Assembly: GCA_030428105.1 (NCBI GenBank)
Contig: JAUIBE010000009.1
Coordinates: 1-64,000, forward strand
Direction of reading: 5' to 3'
Source: Gammaproteobacteria bacterium
GTDB lineage: Bacteria > Pseudomonadota > Gammaproteobacteria > Xanthomonadales > SZUA-36
DNA length: 64,000 bases
A program made the translations under genes and the position numbers. Of the stretch, positions 41,362 to 51,364 are shown piece by piece. Under the pieces are notes generated by a model. It saw nothing but the letters and a program-made list of their open reading frames with translations. It was not told where the DNA came from and made no database searches. Positions within the stretch are counted from its first letter, which is position 1. Every line of letters starts with the position of its first letter.

Positions 41362-42972
41362 TTACCCGGGCGGTTTGGCCGGCGCGGCGTACCAGTTCTC
41401 CGGCGGCACGATCTTGGGCTTCTCGGTGTCCGAAACGTAGCGCGGCGACATGATCTGTACGCCATGCTCGTTGAACACATCCTGGATGTTGCCGTGCAGC
41501 GCAGAGTAGAGCTTGAGCATCTGGCCTTCGTCGGCGCAGGCGGCGTTCAACTCGTAAGTGACGGCGTAGTCGCCCAGCTCTTTTTGCAGCACAAACGGTG
41601 GCGGTTTCTTGAGAATCCCCTCGGTGCGGTCCGCCGCCATCAGGAGCAGCGCTTCCACCTGGCGCCAGGGGGTGTCGAAGCCGATGCCCACCGTGGTGTG
41701 GAGCATCAAGCCCTCTTTCCTGGCGCGCGACGAGTAATTGATAACATCGGTATTGAGAATATTCGAGTTGGGCAGGATCACCGTTTCGTTCTTCGGCGTG
41801 ATCACCCGGGTCACCATCAGGCGAATGTCATCGACCCGCCCCACGACATCACCAATGCGCACCATGTCGCCCTCCTTGAAGGCGCCGCGGTAAGTCATGG
41901 TCAGACCGGCGATGGTGTTGGCGATAAACGAGGACGAGCCCAGCGACAGCAACACGCCCAGGAACACCGAAACGCCCTTGAACGCCAGCGAGTCGGAGCC
42001 CGGAATGTAGGGGTAGGCAATCACCACCGAGAACGCGATGACCAGGATGCGAATGATCTTGTAGGTGGGCATCGCCCAGTCGGCATCAAAACTCTCGAAA
42101 CGGATGCGCCGGTGGTGAATGCCGGTAAAGAAGGCGCGAATCAGCTTGAGGCCCGCGCGCACCACCAGGATCAGCACCAGCAGGAAGAACAGGTCGGGCA
42201 GTGCGGCGACGAAGCCGGTTCCGATGGCCTTCAGCGGCGTCAGGACCATGCTGAGCAGGGTCACAGCCAACGGCCGGGTCCAGGGGAACAGCCCCAGCAC
42301 CGCGTTGAGATAGAAATAGGCGATGACCGCAATCAGCAGCAGGCGTAGCAGCTTGAGCGCGGCCGAGAAAATTCGCCACATCTGGCCGGCATGGAACAGG
42401 TTGTAGGACTTGCCCGCCAGCGCTTCAATGCTCTTCTGCACGCGGCGCTCTGACCAGCGCGCCAGGAACTGGTAGCCGCGCAGAACCCCCCACAGGGCGA
42501 GCGCGAGAATCAACGTGGTTACCAGGGCGACACCGGCATTGGTGAGCAGGCGTTCGCGGCTGCGCTCATCGCGGAACTCGGTAATCGCCATGCTGATGCG
42601 GGCCGAGTAGGACTCGGCCAGCAGCTTGCGGCCTATGCCTTCGATCTCGGCGTCGACATCGGTGACGCCCAACACGGTGTAGTCGCCGGCCTGGATCTCG
42701 GTGACGTCGTCACCACTCTTGAGCGTCAGCGAGTCGGGGTCAATGGAGCGATCGCGCGCCACGCGCAGGATCCGCCCGCGCACCGTGGCTGCCCTGACGT
42801 GCGCAGGGTAAGAGGTAATGCCGCGCAGCCGGAACAGGGTCTTGCCGTCAATGACCACGGGCGCCAGCTCGAGCTGACCATTGCTGTCATCCTGGGATCC
42901 GGCCTGCGCAGCCAGTAACGCGGCATGTGTGATCAAGACGGAGGCAAGCAATACGCGCAGGAAAAACGGCAT
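41362..42972 (-). CDS. MscS family mechanosensitive channel
   Basis: 536 aa from ATG at 42972, which has GGAG upstream and gives a good signal peptide; the longer upstream frame is unused. The periplasmic N-terminal domain (about 25-180) is followed by about five helices and the MscS pore/beta domain with SSFIANTIAGLTMTYRGAFKEGDMVRIGDVVGRVDDIRL and NETVILPNSNILNTDVINYS. It should release solutes on hypo-osmotic shock. It converges with glnE's promoter side and is divergent from an SCO gene. Confidence 0.9.
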   Translation of the reverse strand: MPFFLRVLLASVLITHAALLAAQAGSQDDSNGQLELAPVVIDGKTLFRLRGITSYPAHVRAATVRGRILRVARDRSIDPDSLTLKSGDDVTEIQAGDYTVLGVTDVDAEIEGIGRKLLAESYSARISMAITEFRDERSRERLLTNAGVALVTTLILALALWGVLRGYQFLARWSERRVQKSIEALAGKSYNLFHAGQMWRIFSAALKLLRLLLIAVIAYFYLNAVLGLFPWTRPLAVTLLSMVLTPLKAIGTGFVAALPDLFFLLVLILVVRAGLKLIRAFFTGIHHRRIRFESFDADWAMPTYKIIRILVIAFSVVIAYPYIPGSDSLAFKGVSVFLGVLLSLGSSSFIANTIAGLTMTYRGAFKEGDMVRIGDVVGRVDDIRLMVTRVITPKNETVILPNSNILNTDVINYSSRARKEGLMLHTTVGIGFDTPWRQVEALLLMAADRTEGILKKPPPFVLQKELGDYAVTYELNAACADEGQMLKLYSALHGNIQDVFNEHGVQIMSPRYVSDTEKPKIVPPENWYAAPAKPPG

Positions 42973-43118
42973 GGGGTTCAACTCCATCGGCGCTGTCGCC
43001 GCGGGTGGTGTACAGAGGCGAAGAATAGCATTGCGCACAGTGGTCTCACAGGTGGCGAAGCGCTGAAGCCCGGGGTCACTTCGCGGTAAAATGCGGGACT
43101 GACTTGAAGAGGCTCCAG

Positions 43119-43781
43119 ATGCGCAAATCCAACTCCTTTTTCCCTTTCGTGATCGTCGCCTTGCTGGCCGCAGGCGGCGGGCTGTGGTTTGCACAGGCCA
43201 GCCTGAACCAATCCGCCCCGGAGGCGCCGGCGGCGCCGGTCGACCAGGCCGAACTGCGTGACGGCCCCCTGCTGAGGCTGCCGCAAGCCAAGGTGCTGGC
43301 TGATTTCGCCTTGTACGACCACGCCGGCGAGCCGTTCAACAAGGCATCATTGGACGGCCAGTGGACCCTGGTGTTCTTCGGCTTCACATCCTGCCCGCAC
43401 ATTTGCCCCAGCGTGCTGTACAAGCTGAACGAGGCGTCAGCGGCGCTGGATGAGGGCCTCGAGAAACCGCGCGTGCTGCTCATTTCCGTTGACCCCGAGC
43501 GTGATACGCCGGAGGTCCTGGCCAGTTACCGGGAACGCTTCGATGGCAAGATCGAGGCCGTGAGCGGCCCTGACCCGCAGTTGCGCGCGCTGGCGATGCA
43601 ACTCGGCGCGCATTACGTCATTCCCGAGCACGAGCCTGATGAGTGGTACAACGTCGATCACTCGCTGAACGTGATGGTGCTGGACGCAGAAGGGAACTGG
43701 GTGGGGGTGTACTCCGCGCCGCATGACATCGAGGCCATTGCCGGTTCCCTGTCGCGCTTCCTGGCCGACAGCCAGGGTTAA
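43119..43781 (+). CDS. SCO1/SenC family copper protein
   Basis: Membrane-anchored thioredoxin-fold protein that delivers copper to cytochrome oxidase or handles copper redox. 220 aa from ATG at 43119, preceded by GAAGAGG. One N-terminal helix is followed by FFGFTSCPHICPSVL with the CxxxC copper ligands, and by the His ligand in YNVDHSLNVMVLD. SVDPERDTPEVLASY is a family mark. No cox genes are nearby. Divergent from the MscS gene. Confidence 0.92.
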   Translation: MRKSNSFFPFVIVALLAAGGGLWFAQASLNQSAPEAPAAPVDQAELRDGPLLRLPQAKVLADFALYDHAGEPFNKASLDGQWTLVFFGFTSCPHICPSVLYKLNEASAALDEGLEKPRVLLISVDPERDTPEVLASYRERFDGKIEAVSGPDPQLRALAMQLGAHYVIPEHEPDEWYNVDHSLNVMVLDAEGNWVGVYSAPHDIEAIAGSLSRFLADSQG

Positions 43782-43811
43782 TACCGCGAAGGCTCCCTCA
43801 AGCGGCGAGCG

Positions 43812-44633
43812 TTATCCGAGTGGCGTTGCAGCGCCAGGCACCAGCGGCTGACCGGCCCTGGCGGCCATCCACAGCCAAAGGGTGAGCGCGGTATACAGCG
43901 CGGCCACGCCCGCCACGGCCAGGCGCGATCTCCAACCCAGCGCGCCCAGCGCCAATGCGGCGAAGGGCATCGCCTGCTGGGCGTGGATACCCAGGAAATG
44001 CGCCACGCGCAGGTCGCCGCCGGCCTGGTTCCAGGCAAACAGGGGTATGGCGCTGGCGTACTCGCCGATCACGCTGGAAGTGTTGGCGCTGATGGTGCCG
44101 CCCAGCGCGCCGCCCAGCGCAAAGGTCAGCACCAGGCCAACCACGACAGCAAAAACGTAAGCCGGATCCAGGCCCGGCGCGGGGCGCCGGGCGATCTCCC
44201 AGGCCAGCGGCAGCGTGGTGGCGACCAGCGACACCGCGCCCACGCCCATCAGGGCATACATCAGGGCGTAGAACGGGGTATCGAAATTGAAGTGCGAGCG
44301 AAGCCCGTGTGCGCCCTGCCACGTAATCCAGAACAGCTCAAAGCCGGCTGAAACGATCAGCACTGCCACCGTGATTCGCATCAACCAGGCGTGGCGGCGC
44401 TGGGGTTGAACATAGCCAAAGAACCACGCCGCAGTGGCCGCGAACACGCCGATGGAAAGCGCGAACTTGAGCGGTTTGAGCCACACGGAAACCCCATCGA
44501 TGGTGCGCGGGTCGAGCCAGCCGGCTATCACCGCCAACACGCCCACGACCAGGCACAGCAGGGCGAACCCGCCAAGCCATCGCTGCCGCCGCAGCATTTC
44601 GCGAACTAAGGGCAGTGGGGCGTAGGCGCTCAT
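43812..44633 (-). CDS. Polytopic membrane protein of unknown function
   Basis: 273 aa from ATG at 44633 (MSAYAPLPLVREML) with about seven to eight hydrophobic helices. Distinct segments are VSVWLKPLKFALSIGVFAATAAWFF, GFELFWITWQGAHG, SHFNFDTPFYALMY and DLRVAHFLGIHAQQAMPFAA, the last containing three His that could bind a ligand or metal. I do not recognise a named family. It starts 15 bp after the ABA4-like gene stop and is probably in the same transcript. Confidence 0.75.
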   Translation of the reverse strand: MSAYAPLPLVREMLRRQRWLGGFALLCLVVGVLAVIAGWLDPRTIDGVSVWLKPLKFALSIGVFAATAAWFFGYVQPQRRHAWLMRITVAVLIVSAGFELFWITWQGAHGLRSHFNFDTPFYALMYALMGVGAVSLVATTLPLAWEIARRPAPGLDPAYVFAVVVGLVLTFALGGALGGTISANTSSVIGEYASAIPLFAWNQAGGDLRVAHFLGIHAQQAMPFAALALGALGWRSRLAVAGVAALYTALTLWLWMAARAGQPLVPGAATPLG

Positions 44634-44648
44634 CGGAAGCGTCAAACG

Positions 44649-45089
44649 CTAGGGCGACAGGCGCCTGCGATCGCCAAAGGCCAGGAGAACAAGAAACGTC
44701 AGCAGCAGGCCGGCGGGTCCCAGCATGAAGGTCAACGGCAGGCAGGGAAGCAACAACAGCGGATGCACACCCACCTCCAGTCCGTGGCGCGCTATCCAGG
44801 TGCCGATAAACAGGTCGAAGGCCAGGTAGTGCAGCCAGCCGGCCGCCAGCGCCGGGTCATCGGAGAACAGCGCCCGCACGGCCTCGATCGACCCGAAGCC
44901 GCCATCCGGATTGGCGTTGGTGTTGCTCAACAGCAAGGCAACGTAGGCCACCGCCAACACGCCGGGAATGGCGATGCCGGTGATGCGCCAGGTCCAGGTT
45001 CGGATGGGTTCAAGGAACAGCGAAATTGCCAGCGCCAGCCAACCCGCCATCGCCAGCAAGCCGCCGATTGAGAAAAACTGTTCCGCCAT
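44649..45089 (-). CDS. ABA4-like (DUF4281) membrane protein
   Basis: 146 aa from ATG at 45089, which has a strong AGGAGGT eight bases upstream. Four helices, with the signature YLAFDLFIGTWIARHGLE followed by HPLLLLPCLPLTFMLGPAGLLL, found in bacterial DUF4281 proteins and in plant ABA4, a protein needed for neoxanthin formation. The bacterial role is unknown and no carotenoid genes are nearby. It forms a pair with the downstream 273-aa membrane protein. The divergent neighbour begins 82 bp away. Confidence 0.8.
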   Translation of the reverse strand: MAEQFFSIGGLLAMAGWLALAISLFLEPIRTWTWRITGIAIPGVLAVAYVALLLSNTNANPDGGFGSIEAVRALFSDDPALAAGWLHYLAFDLFIGTWIARHGLEVGVHPLLLLPCLPLTFMLGPAGLLLTFLVLLAFGDRRRLSP

Positions 45090-45171
45090 CTGCCGCACCT
45101 CCTGCTCATGCCATCCTGTGCCAGCGAATATTCGCCGGACGCAAACACCAGCAAGTCTATACTGTCGCGCC

Positions 45172-45927
45172 ATGAGACTGCTTGCCGCCATCACCACCCT
45201 GCTGTTGCAGCCTTTGCTGCTCGCAGCGCAGGAGCCGCCACCCTTTTCACTGGGCTCGCCGCTGGACGCGAAAACCAGGGAAACCCGCTGCGCGCCGTTG
45301 CCGGAAGGCGCTCCGCCCGCTTTAGGCCCTGTGCTCGAGTTAATGCAGGCCAGCGAGCCCCTGGCGGTGGCCTGCGCAGAGCTGCTCGACGCCCAGGTCC
45401 CGGGGTGGCATCAAAGCCCCGAAAGCACGGTACTCGTGGTTCCGCTGGTGAACTACCTGCTTGGCGATGGCCGTGCCCGCGGCATGGAGCGCCACGCGGT
45501 GTTTATCGACCTGCTGGGTCACCTGGAAAAAATCGAACCAGGCTGGCGCTTTGACCCTGCGGTTGCCCCGCTGATGGAGCAGATGATCCTGGGGAGCCTT
45601 GTGGAAGATCCCTTCGTGGCGAATTTCTGGGCGACGTCGCTCCAGGAGATGGACCCGGAGTGGAAGCAAAGCGAAACCGCCAGCGCGCTTAAAACCACGG
45701 TGTACCAGTTAGCGCGAGAGCAGGCGGACAAGGAATCGGGGCCTGAAAATACCCGCCCCGCCGAATTGCTCCGCGAGATCTCGTGGCCCGCCTATGCCCG
45801 TTTCGTGGTGGCGGAGCGGTGGCTGGATGACTGGCCCAAGCGCGCGCTCGCGATTCTTCTCGTGCTGGGGGTGATCTACCTGGCCGTGCGCAGGTCTAAA
45901 CGGCGCAAGAAAGCCTGTGAGGAATAA
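45172..45927 (+). CDS. Membrane-anchored periplasmic protein of unknown function
   Basis: 251 aa from ATG at 45172 (MRLLAAITTLLLQPLLLAAQ), which is a signal peptide. The middle is a helical domain, and the end has one transmembrane helix (RALAILLVLGVIYLAVRR) followed by a strongly basic tail SKRRKKACEE. So the body should be periplasmic, with a cytoplasmic tail. No known domain recognised. The start codon is 8 nt after TATACT without a Shine-Dalgarno, suggesting a leaderless transcript. It converges on groEL. Confidence 0.75.
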   Translation: MRLLAAITTLLLQPLLLAAQEPPPFSLGSPLDAKTRETRCAPLPEGAPPALGPVLELMQASEPLAVACAELLDAQVPGWHQSPESTVLVVPLVNYLLGDGRARGMERHAVFIDLLGHLEKIEPGWRFDPAVAPLMEQMILGSLVEDPFVANFWATSLQEMDPEWKQSETASALKTTVYQLAREQADKESGPENTRPAELLREISWPAYARFVVAERWLDDWPKRALAILLVLGVIYLAVRRSKRRKKACEE

Positions 45928-45933
45928 CACGCG

Positions 45934-45968
45934 TAAAAAAAGAAAAGGCCCCGCACTGCGGGGCCTTT
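45934..45968 (-). terminator. Intrinsic terminator of groES-groEL
   Basis: Perfect 11-bp stem AAAGGCCCCGC / GCGGGGCCTTT (45944-45954 with 45958-45968) and a 3-nt loop. On the minus strand it is followed by TTTTCTTTTTTTA, a strong U tract. It lies 31 bp after the groEL stop and may also act against the convergent gene. Confidence 0.9.
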
Positions 45969-45999
45969 CCGGAACAGCTTGCTGAAGTAATCGAAGCGA

Positions 46000-47950
<1,951 letters not shown>

Positions 47951-48067
47951 TTGGAATCTCCCAAAACTTTCAATTCAAACCGTAAATGACTCCGGGCCGC
48001 GGCTGCGCCCCGAATATCGTTCTTCTGCAACGGCTCTCGCTAAGTTGCAGCCTGTCTCGGCATGTGG

Positions 48068-48095
48068 GGATGGGGCCTGAAAAACTCAAGGCAAG
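48068..48095 (-). promoter_or_regulatory. Sigma32-like promoter of groES
   Basis: On the minus strand CTTGCCT (48089-48095) and CCCCATCC (48068-48075) are separated by 13 nt. The -10 part fits the heat-shock consensus (CCCCATNT) well; the -35 matches only CTTG of CTTGAAA. It would give a leader of about 110 nt. No CIRCE inverted repeat was found. Confidence 0.45.
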
Positions 48096-48149
48096 TGTTT
48101 GTGGCGATGGTTGTAACAAAACCGCCAGCCACGCGTTTATCCTCATGAG

Positions 48150-48638
48150 ATGAGCAGGAGATACCGCCAGTGGGTTGAAGAATTCCAGGACCAGGCCTGG
48201 ACGCTGGCGCGTTACATCCTCAAGGACCCCGCGGAAGCGGAAGACGTGGTGCAGGAGTCATTCGTGAAGCTGTGGAACAACCAGGACAAGATCGACCTCG
48301 ACAAGGTAAAGCCCTGGTTGATGCGCGTGGTGCGCAACGGCTGTCTCGATCGCCTGCGTCGCCGCCGCCCGGAAACCGAGTACGACGACTGGATGGAGGT
48401 CGACGCGGCCCCGGGCCCGATGCAGGGCGCCGAGCAGCGCGATACCGGGCGGCAACTGAAAGCCGCGATCCAGGCGCTGAAAGAACCGTACCGCACCCTG
48501 GTGGTGTTGCGTGACATCGAGGAACACAGCTACTCGGAAGTGGCCGGGACGCTGGACCTGAGCATGTCGCAGGTCAAGGTTTACCTGCATAGAGCGCGCA
48601 AACAGTTGCGTGAACAACTCGCGCCGATGGTGGCGTAG
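48150..48638 (+). CDS. ECF-type RNA polymerase sigma factor
   Basis: 162 aa. Region 2: WTLARYILKDPAEAEDVVQESFVKLWNN; region 4: LKEPYRTLVVLRDIEEHSYSEVAGTLDLSMSQVKVYLHRARKQLREQL. It heads a four-gene operon with an anti-sigma factor and two DUF4252 proteins. The ATG lies 6 nt after TATCCT and has no obvious Shine-Dalgarno. It shares the intergenic region with groES, in the opposite direction. Confidence 0.92.
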   Translation: MSRRYRQWVEEFQDQAWTLARYILKDPAEAEDVVQESFVKLWNNQDKIDLDKVKPWLMRVVRNGCLDRLRRRRPETEYDDWMEVDAAPGPMQGAEQRDTGRQLKAAIQALKEPYRTLVVLRDIEEHSYSEVAGTLDLSMSQVKVYLHRARKQLREQLAPMVA

Positions 48639-48647
48639 GAAACGCTT

Positions 48648-49214
48648 ATGAACATTCTTGATGAACACTGGGAAGCACAGATCAACGCCCTGCTGGATGG
48701 CGAACTCGGCGCGGAAGAAACCGCCGAGCTGCGCCGCGAGGCCGAGCACAACGCGGCCCTGGCCAGGGCCATCGTAGATGCCTACGCCCTGCAATCCAGC
48801 CTTGATGCTTTGCAGCTTGAGCGTGCCCCGGATTCACTGCGCGCCCGGCTGGCGGATATTCCGCAGGCGGAAAAAGCACGCACAAGTGCCGAACCGCGTT
48901 TGAGTTGGTTCGGTATGCCGCGCTGGGTGGCGGCAGGCGCCATGGCGGCGGTGCCGCTGGCGGTGGTGGCCATGCTGATGATGCAGGCCCCCGAAACCGG
49001 CCCCGCGCCGGAGCAGCCGCAATTTACCCAGGAACAGATTGAGCAGGCGGCCAGGGACGTGCAAACGGCCTTCGCCTACCTCGACCGGATTGGTGAGCGC
49101 ACGGGCCTGGAAATCCAGGGCCAGCTTGCCAAGGAACTCAGCCACGGGGTGAACGACAACGTGGCGGAACATATGCCATTTACCAGCCGCAACAAGCGGG
49201 AGGAAAACTCATGA
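48648..49214 (+). CDS. Probable membrane anti-sigma factor
   Basis: 188 aa starting 9 bp after the ECF sigma gene. The N-terminal part (about 1-85), with INALLDGELGAEETAELRREAEHNAALARA, is the helical pattern of anti-sigma domains (ASD), here without the zinc-binding His/Cys set. One transmembrane helix follows (WVAAGAMAAVPLAVVAMLMM, about 92-111), then a short periplasmic helical region. Its stop overlaps the next start by 4 bp. It should hold the sigma factor at the membrane until a signal arrives. Confidence 0.82.
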   Translation: MNILDEHWEAQINALLDGELGAEETAELRREAEHNAALARAIVDAYALQSSLDALQLERAPDSLRARLADIPQAEKARTSAEPRLSWFGMPRWVAAGAMAAVPLAVVAMLMMQAPETGPAPEQPQFTQEQIEQAARDVQTAFAYLDRIGERTGLEIQGQLAKELSHGVNDNVAEHMPFTSRNKREENS

Positions 49215-49765
49215 AACGTATGATTTTGACCCTGGCGAGCGCAGCGTTCCTGACGCTGTGCAGCGCCACAACCTGGGCCCAGGAAGATGAACTGAAAGCA
49301 TTCCCGGGCTATGTAGACTTTGGCCAACTGGGCAGCGTGTTCGGTGAGCCCACGGTGGAAATTTCGCTGGGCAAAGGGCTGCTGAACTTTGTCGGCGCCT
49401 TTACCGCCGACGAGGATCCGGAAGTCGCCAACCTGTTCAGCCGCCTCGACGGCGTGCGCGTCCAGGTTTTCGAAGGCGAAAGCATGGCCAGCGGCGCGGT
49501 CGACCTGGTGAAGGGCGTTGCCTCCAACCTGTCGTCCTCCGGTTGGGAGTCGGTGGTAACGGTGAATTCGCAGGAAGAACAGGTCCGCGTGTTCATGAAG
49601 CTCAACCAGGACGTGGTGGAAGGCATCACCGTGATGGCCCTGGATGAAACCGAAGCGGCGTTCATCAACGTCATCGGTACGCTGGACCCGGCCGAACTGG
49701 CCAACCTGATGGATCATTTCGACGTGGACGTCAACGGCGTGGAGTTCGGCAGCGATGCGGACTAA
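49211..49765 (+). CDS. DUF4252 family secreted protein
   Basis: 184 aa with a signal peptide cut near TTWAQ-E. The mature part starts with FPGYVDFGQLGSVFGEPTVEISLGKGLLNFVG and continues through repeated strands (DGVRVQVFEGE, WESVVTVNSQEEQVRVFMKL, AFINVIGTLDPAELANLMDHF), the DUF4252 pattern. Function unknown. It is the third gene of the sigma/anti-sigma operon and a clear paralogue of the next gene. The overlap with its neighbours is 4 and 11 bp. Confidence 0.85.
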   Translation: MKRMILTLASAAFLTLCSATTWAQEDELKAFPGYVDFGQLGSVFGEPTVEISLGKGLLNFVGAFTADEDPEVANLFSRLDGVRVQVFEGESMASGAVDLVKGVASNLSSSGWESVVTVNSQEEQVRVFMKLNQDVVEGITVMALDETEAAFINVIGTLDPAELANLMDHFDVDVNGVEFGSDAD

Positions 49766-50306
49766 GGCGGTGCTGCTGGCGGCAGGCTTCTGCCTGGCGC
49801 TGTCCGCATGCAGCTTCACCGCGCCGCGTGGTGGCCCGGGTTACGCCAACCTGGACTCGCCCGGGGTGATGGACACCGACCGCGAAATGTCGATCTCGCT
49901 GGGGCGCACCATCCTGCGGTTTGCCGCCAACCACATCGAAGAGGATCCGGAGACGGTTGCCCTGCTCCGCTCGCTGGACGGCATCCGCATTCGCATCTAC
50001 GAGATCGACGGCAGCGCCGCCCGGGTGGCGCACAAGATAGACCGCATGCAAATCAGCCTGCAAGACGATGGCTGGCTGCCGGTAATGCTGGTCCGTGAAG
50101 ACAACGAACGCACCCAACTCATGCTCAGGGCCACGGGCAGCACCATCCACGGCCTGACGCTGATTACCAGCGATGGTACCTCCGAGGCGGTGGTGATCAA
50201 CCTGATTGGCGATATCGCACCCGAGCACTTCAGCGATGTGATGGTCGCCCTGGATATCGATGACGGCAACGCCCAGGACATCGAGGTCGTCCAGCCGGCC
50301 GGCTGA
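49755..50306 (+). CDS. DUF4252 family lipoprotein
   Basis: 183 aa with a lipobox (LSAC, about 16-19), so it should be lipid-anchored. The body aligns by eye with the preceding protein: VMDTDREMSISLGRTILRFAANHIEEDPE, LDGIRIRIYEIDGS, GWLPVMLVREDNERTQLML and AVVINLIGDIAPEHFSDVM. One secreted and one anchored copy of the same domain under one ECF factor suggests an envelope complex or signal pair; this is inference. Confidence 0.85.
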   Translation: MRTKAVLLAAGFCLALSACSFTAPRGGPGYANLDSPGVMDTDREMSISLGRTILRFAANHIEEDPETVALLRSLDGIRIRIYEIDGSAARVAHKIDRMQISLQDDGWLPVMLVREDNERTQLMLRATGSTIHGLTLITSDGTSEAVVINLIGDIAPEHFSDVMVALDIDDGNAQDIEVVQPAG

Positions 50307-50368
50307 GCGGCATTCCACAGCAGCAATTCGCTGCAGCTTTGGCCGCCCGGCGTTGCTATCATGCGGCC

Positions 50369-50815
50369 ATGTCTGCAAACCCAGGAAAGTTGTTTTTTGT
50401 TCGCGCCCTGTGCCTGGCCGCGGTGCTGGCATGCTGCACCGCGTGCATGGCCCAGGGTCCGCACGTCAAGCTAAAGGGCAAGACCTACTCGGTTGAAGTG
50501 GCCGACGACCCGCGCGAGCAGCAGCTGGGCCTGATGTTCCGCGAAAGCATGCCCGAGGACCACGGCATGCTGTTCGTCTTCGCCGGCGAGACCCGCCGCA
50601 GTTTCTGGATGAAGAACACCCGCATCCCGCTGGATATCATCTACTTCGATGCCGACCTCAAGCTGGTCAGCGTGGCCAACGCCAAACCCTGCAAGACGCC
50701 TCAATGCCCCAGCTACCCCAGCGACGGACCCGCCATGTACGTGCTGGAGTTGAACGCCGGCCAGGCCGAGGCCCTGGACCTTCAGCCCGGCGACGAGCTT
50801 GAAATTCGGCTGTGA
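50369..50815 (+). CDS. DUF192 family protein
   Basis: 148 aa from ATG at 50369. Hydrophobic signal or lipoprotein-like start (ALCLAAVLACCTACMAQ), then the DUF192 beta fold: VEVADDPREQQLGLMFRESMPEDHGMLFVF, SFWMKNTRIPLDIIYFDADLKLV and MYVLELNAGQAEALDLQPGDEL. Function unknown in general. Extended -10 TGCTATCAT ends 6 nt before the ATG and no Shine-Dalgarno is present, pointing to leaderless translation. Confidence 0.9.
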   Translation: MSANPGKLFFVRALCLAAVLACCTACMAQGPHVKLKGKTYSVEVADDPREQQLGLMFRESMPEDHGMLFVFAGETRRSFWMKNTRIPLDIIYFDADLKLVSVANAKPCKTPQCPSYPSDGPAMYVLELNAGQAEALDLQPGDELEIRL

Positions 50816-50920
50816 ACGATCGCAAGCGCCGCCATGGCGGGGTTTCCCGGCGGCGCATCGCAAACCGGCCAAACAACTGTGTTAATCTGATCACCCCATA
50901 CACACCGGAGGAGTTACACC

Positions 50921-51253
50921 ATGCCAGGCAAATTCGTGATCTCTAAGGGGAAGGACGGCCAGGATTATTTCGTGCTCAAGGCGGGCAATGGGGAAACAAT
51001 TCTCCAGAGTGAAGGCTACAAAACACGCAAATCCTGCCTCAATGGCATCGAGTCGGTGCGCAAGAATTCGCAGGACCCCAAGCGTTTTGTCTGCAACACC
51101 GCCAAAGACGGCCGCACCTATTTCGTGGTCAAGGCAACCAATGGCCAGGAAGTGGGCCGCAGCCAGATGTACAAGTCTGACAGTGGTTGCAAGAACGGCA
51201 TGAAATCGGTGGCGCGCAATGCGGCCGACGCTGCGGTAGTAACTCCCGAATAG
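50921..51253 (+). CDS. YegP family (DUF1508) protein
   Basis: 110 aa formed by two tandem repeats of about 48 residues: KFVISKGKDGQDYFVLKAGNGETIL...YKTRKSCLNGIESVRKNS and RFVCNTAKDGRTYFVVKATNGQEVG...YKSDSGCKNGMKSVARNA. This is the DUF1508 dimer-like fold. Cytoplasmic, function unknown. A strong GGAGGAG lies before the ATG, and an intrinsic terminator follows about 45 bp downstream, so it is a single-gene unit. Confidence 0.93.
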   Translation: MPGKFVISKGKDGQDYFVLKAGNGETILQSEGYKTRKSCLNGIESVRKNSQDPKRFVCNTAKDGRTYFVVKATNGQEVGRSQMYKSDSGCKNGMKSVARNAADAAVVTPE

Positions 51254-51297
51254 CTTTACCCGAACTGCGCCCCCGTCCCATGGAACGGGTGGCCTCG

Positions 51298-51325
51298 AAA
51301 AAAGCGGGCCTTGCCCGCTTTTTTT
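51298..51325 (+). terminator. Intrinsic terminator after the YegP gene
   Basis: 12-bp stem AAAAAAGCGGGC / GCCCGCTTTTTT (51298-51309 with 51313-51324) with a 3-nt loop and a run of seven T. The A run also makes it a possible terminator on the other strand. Confidence 0.93.
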
Positions 51326-51364
51326 GTTTGCGCTTCAATTCCAATTTTGACAGCAGACCTGCCG

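Noticed and set aside
48068-48089. Second sigma32 reading with CTTGAGT and an 8-nt spacer.
   Set aside because: The spacer is too short for a heat-shock promoter; the CTTGCCT reading with 13 nt was preferred.
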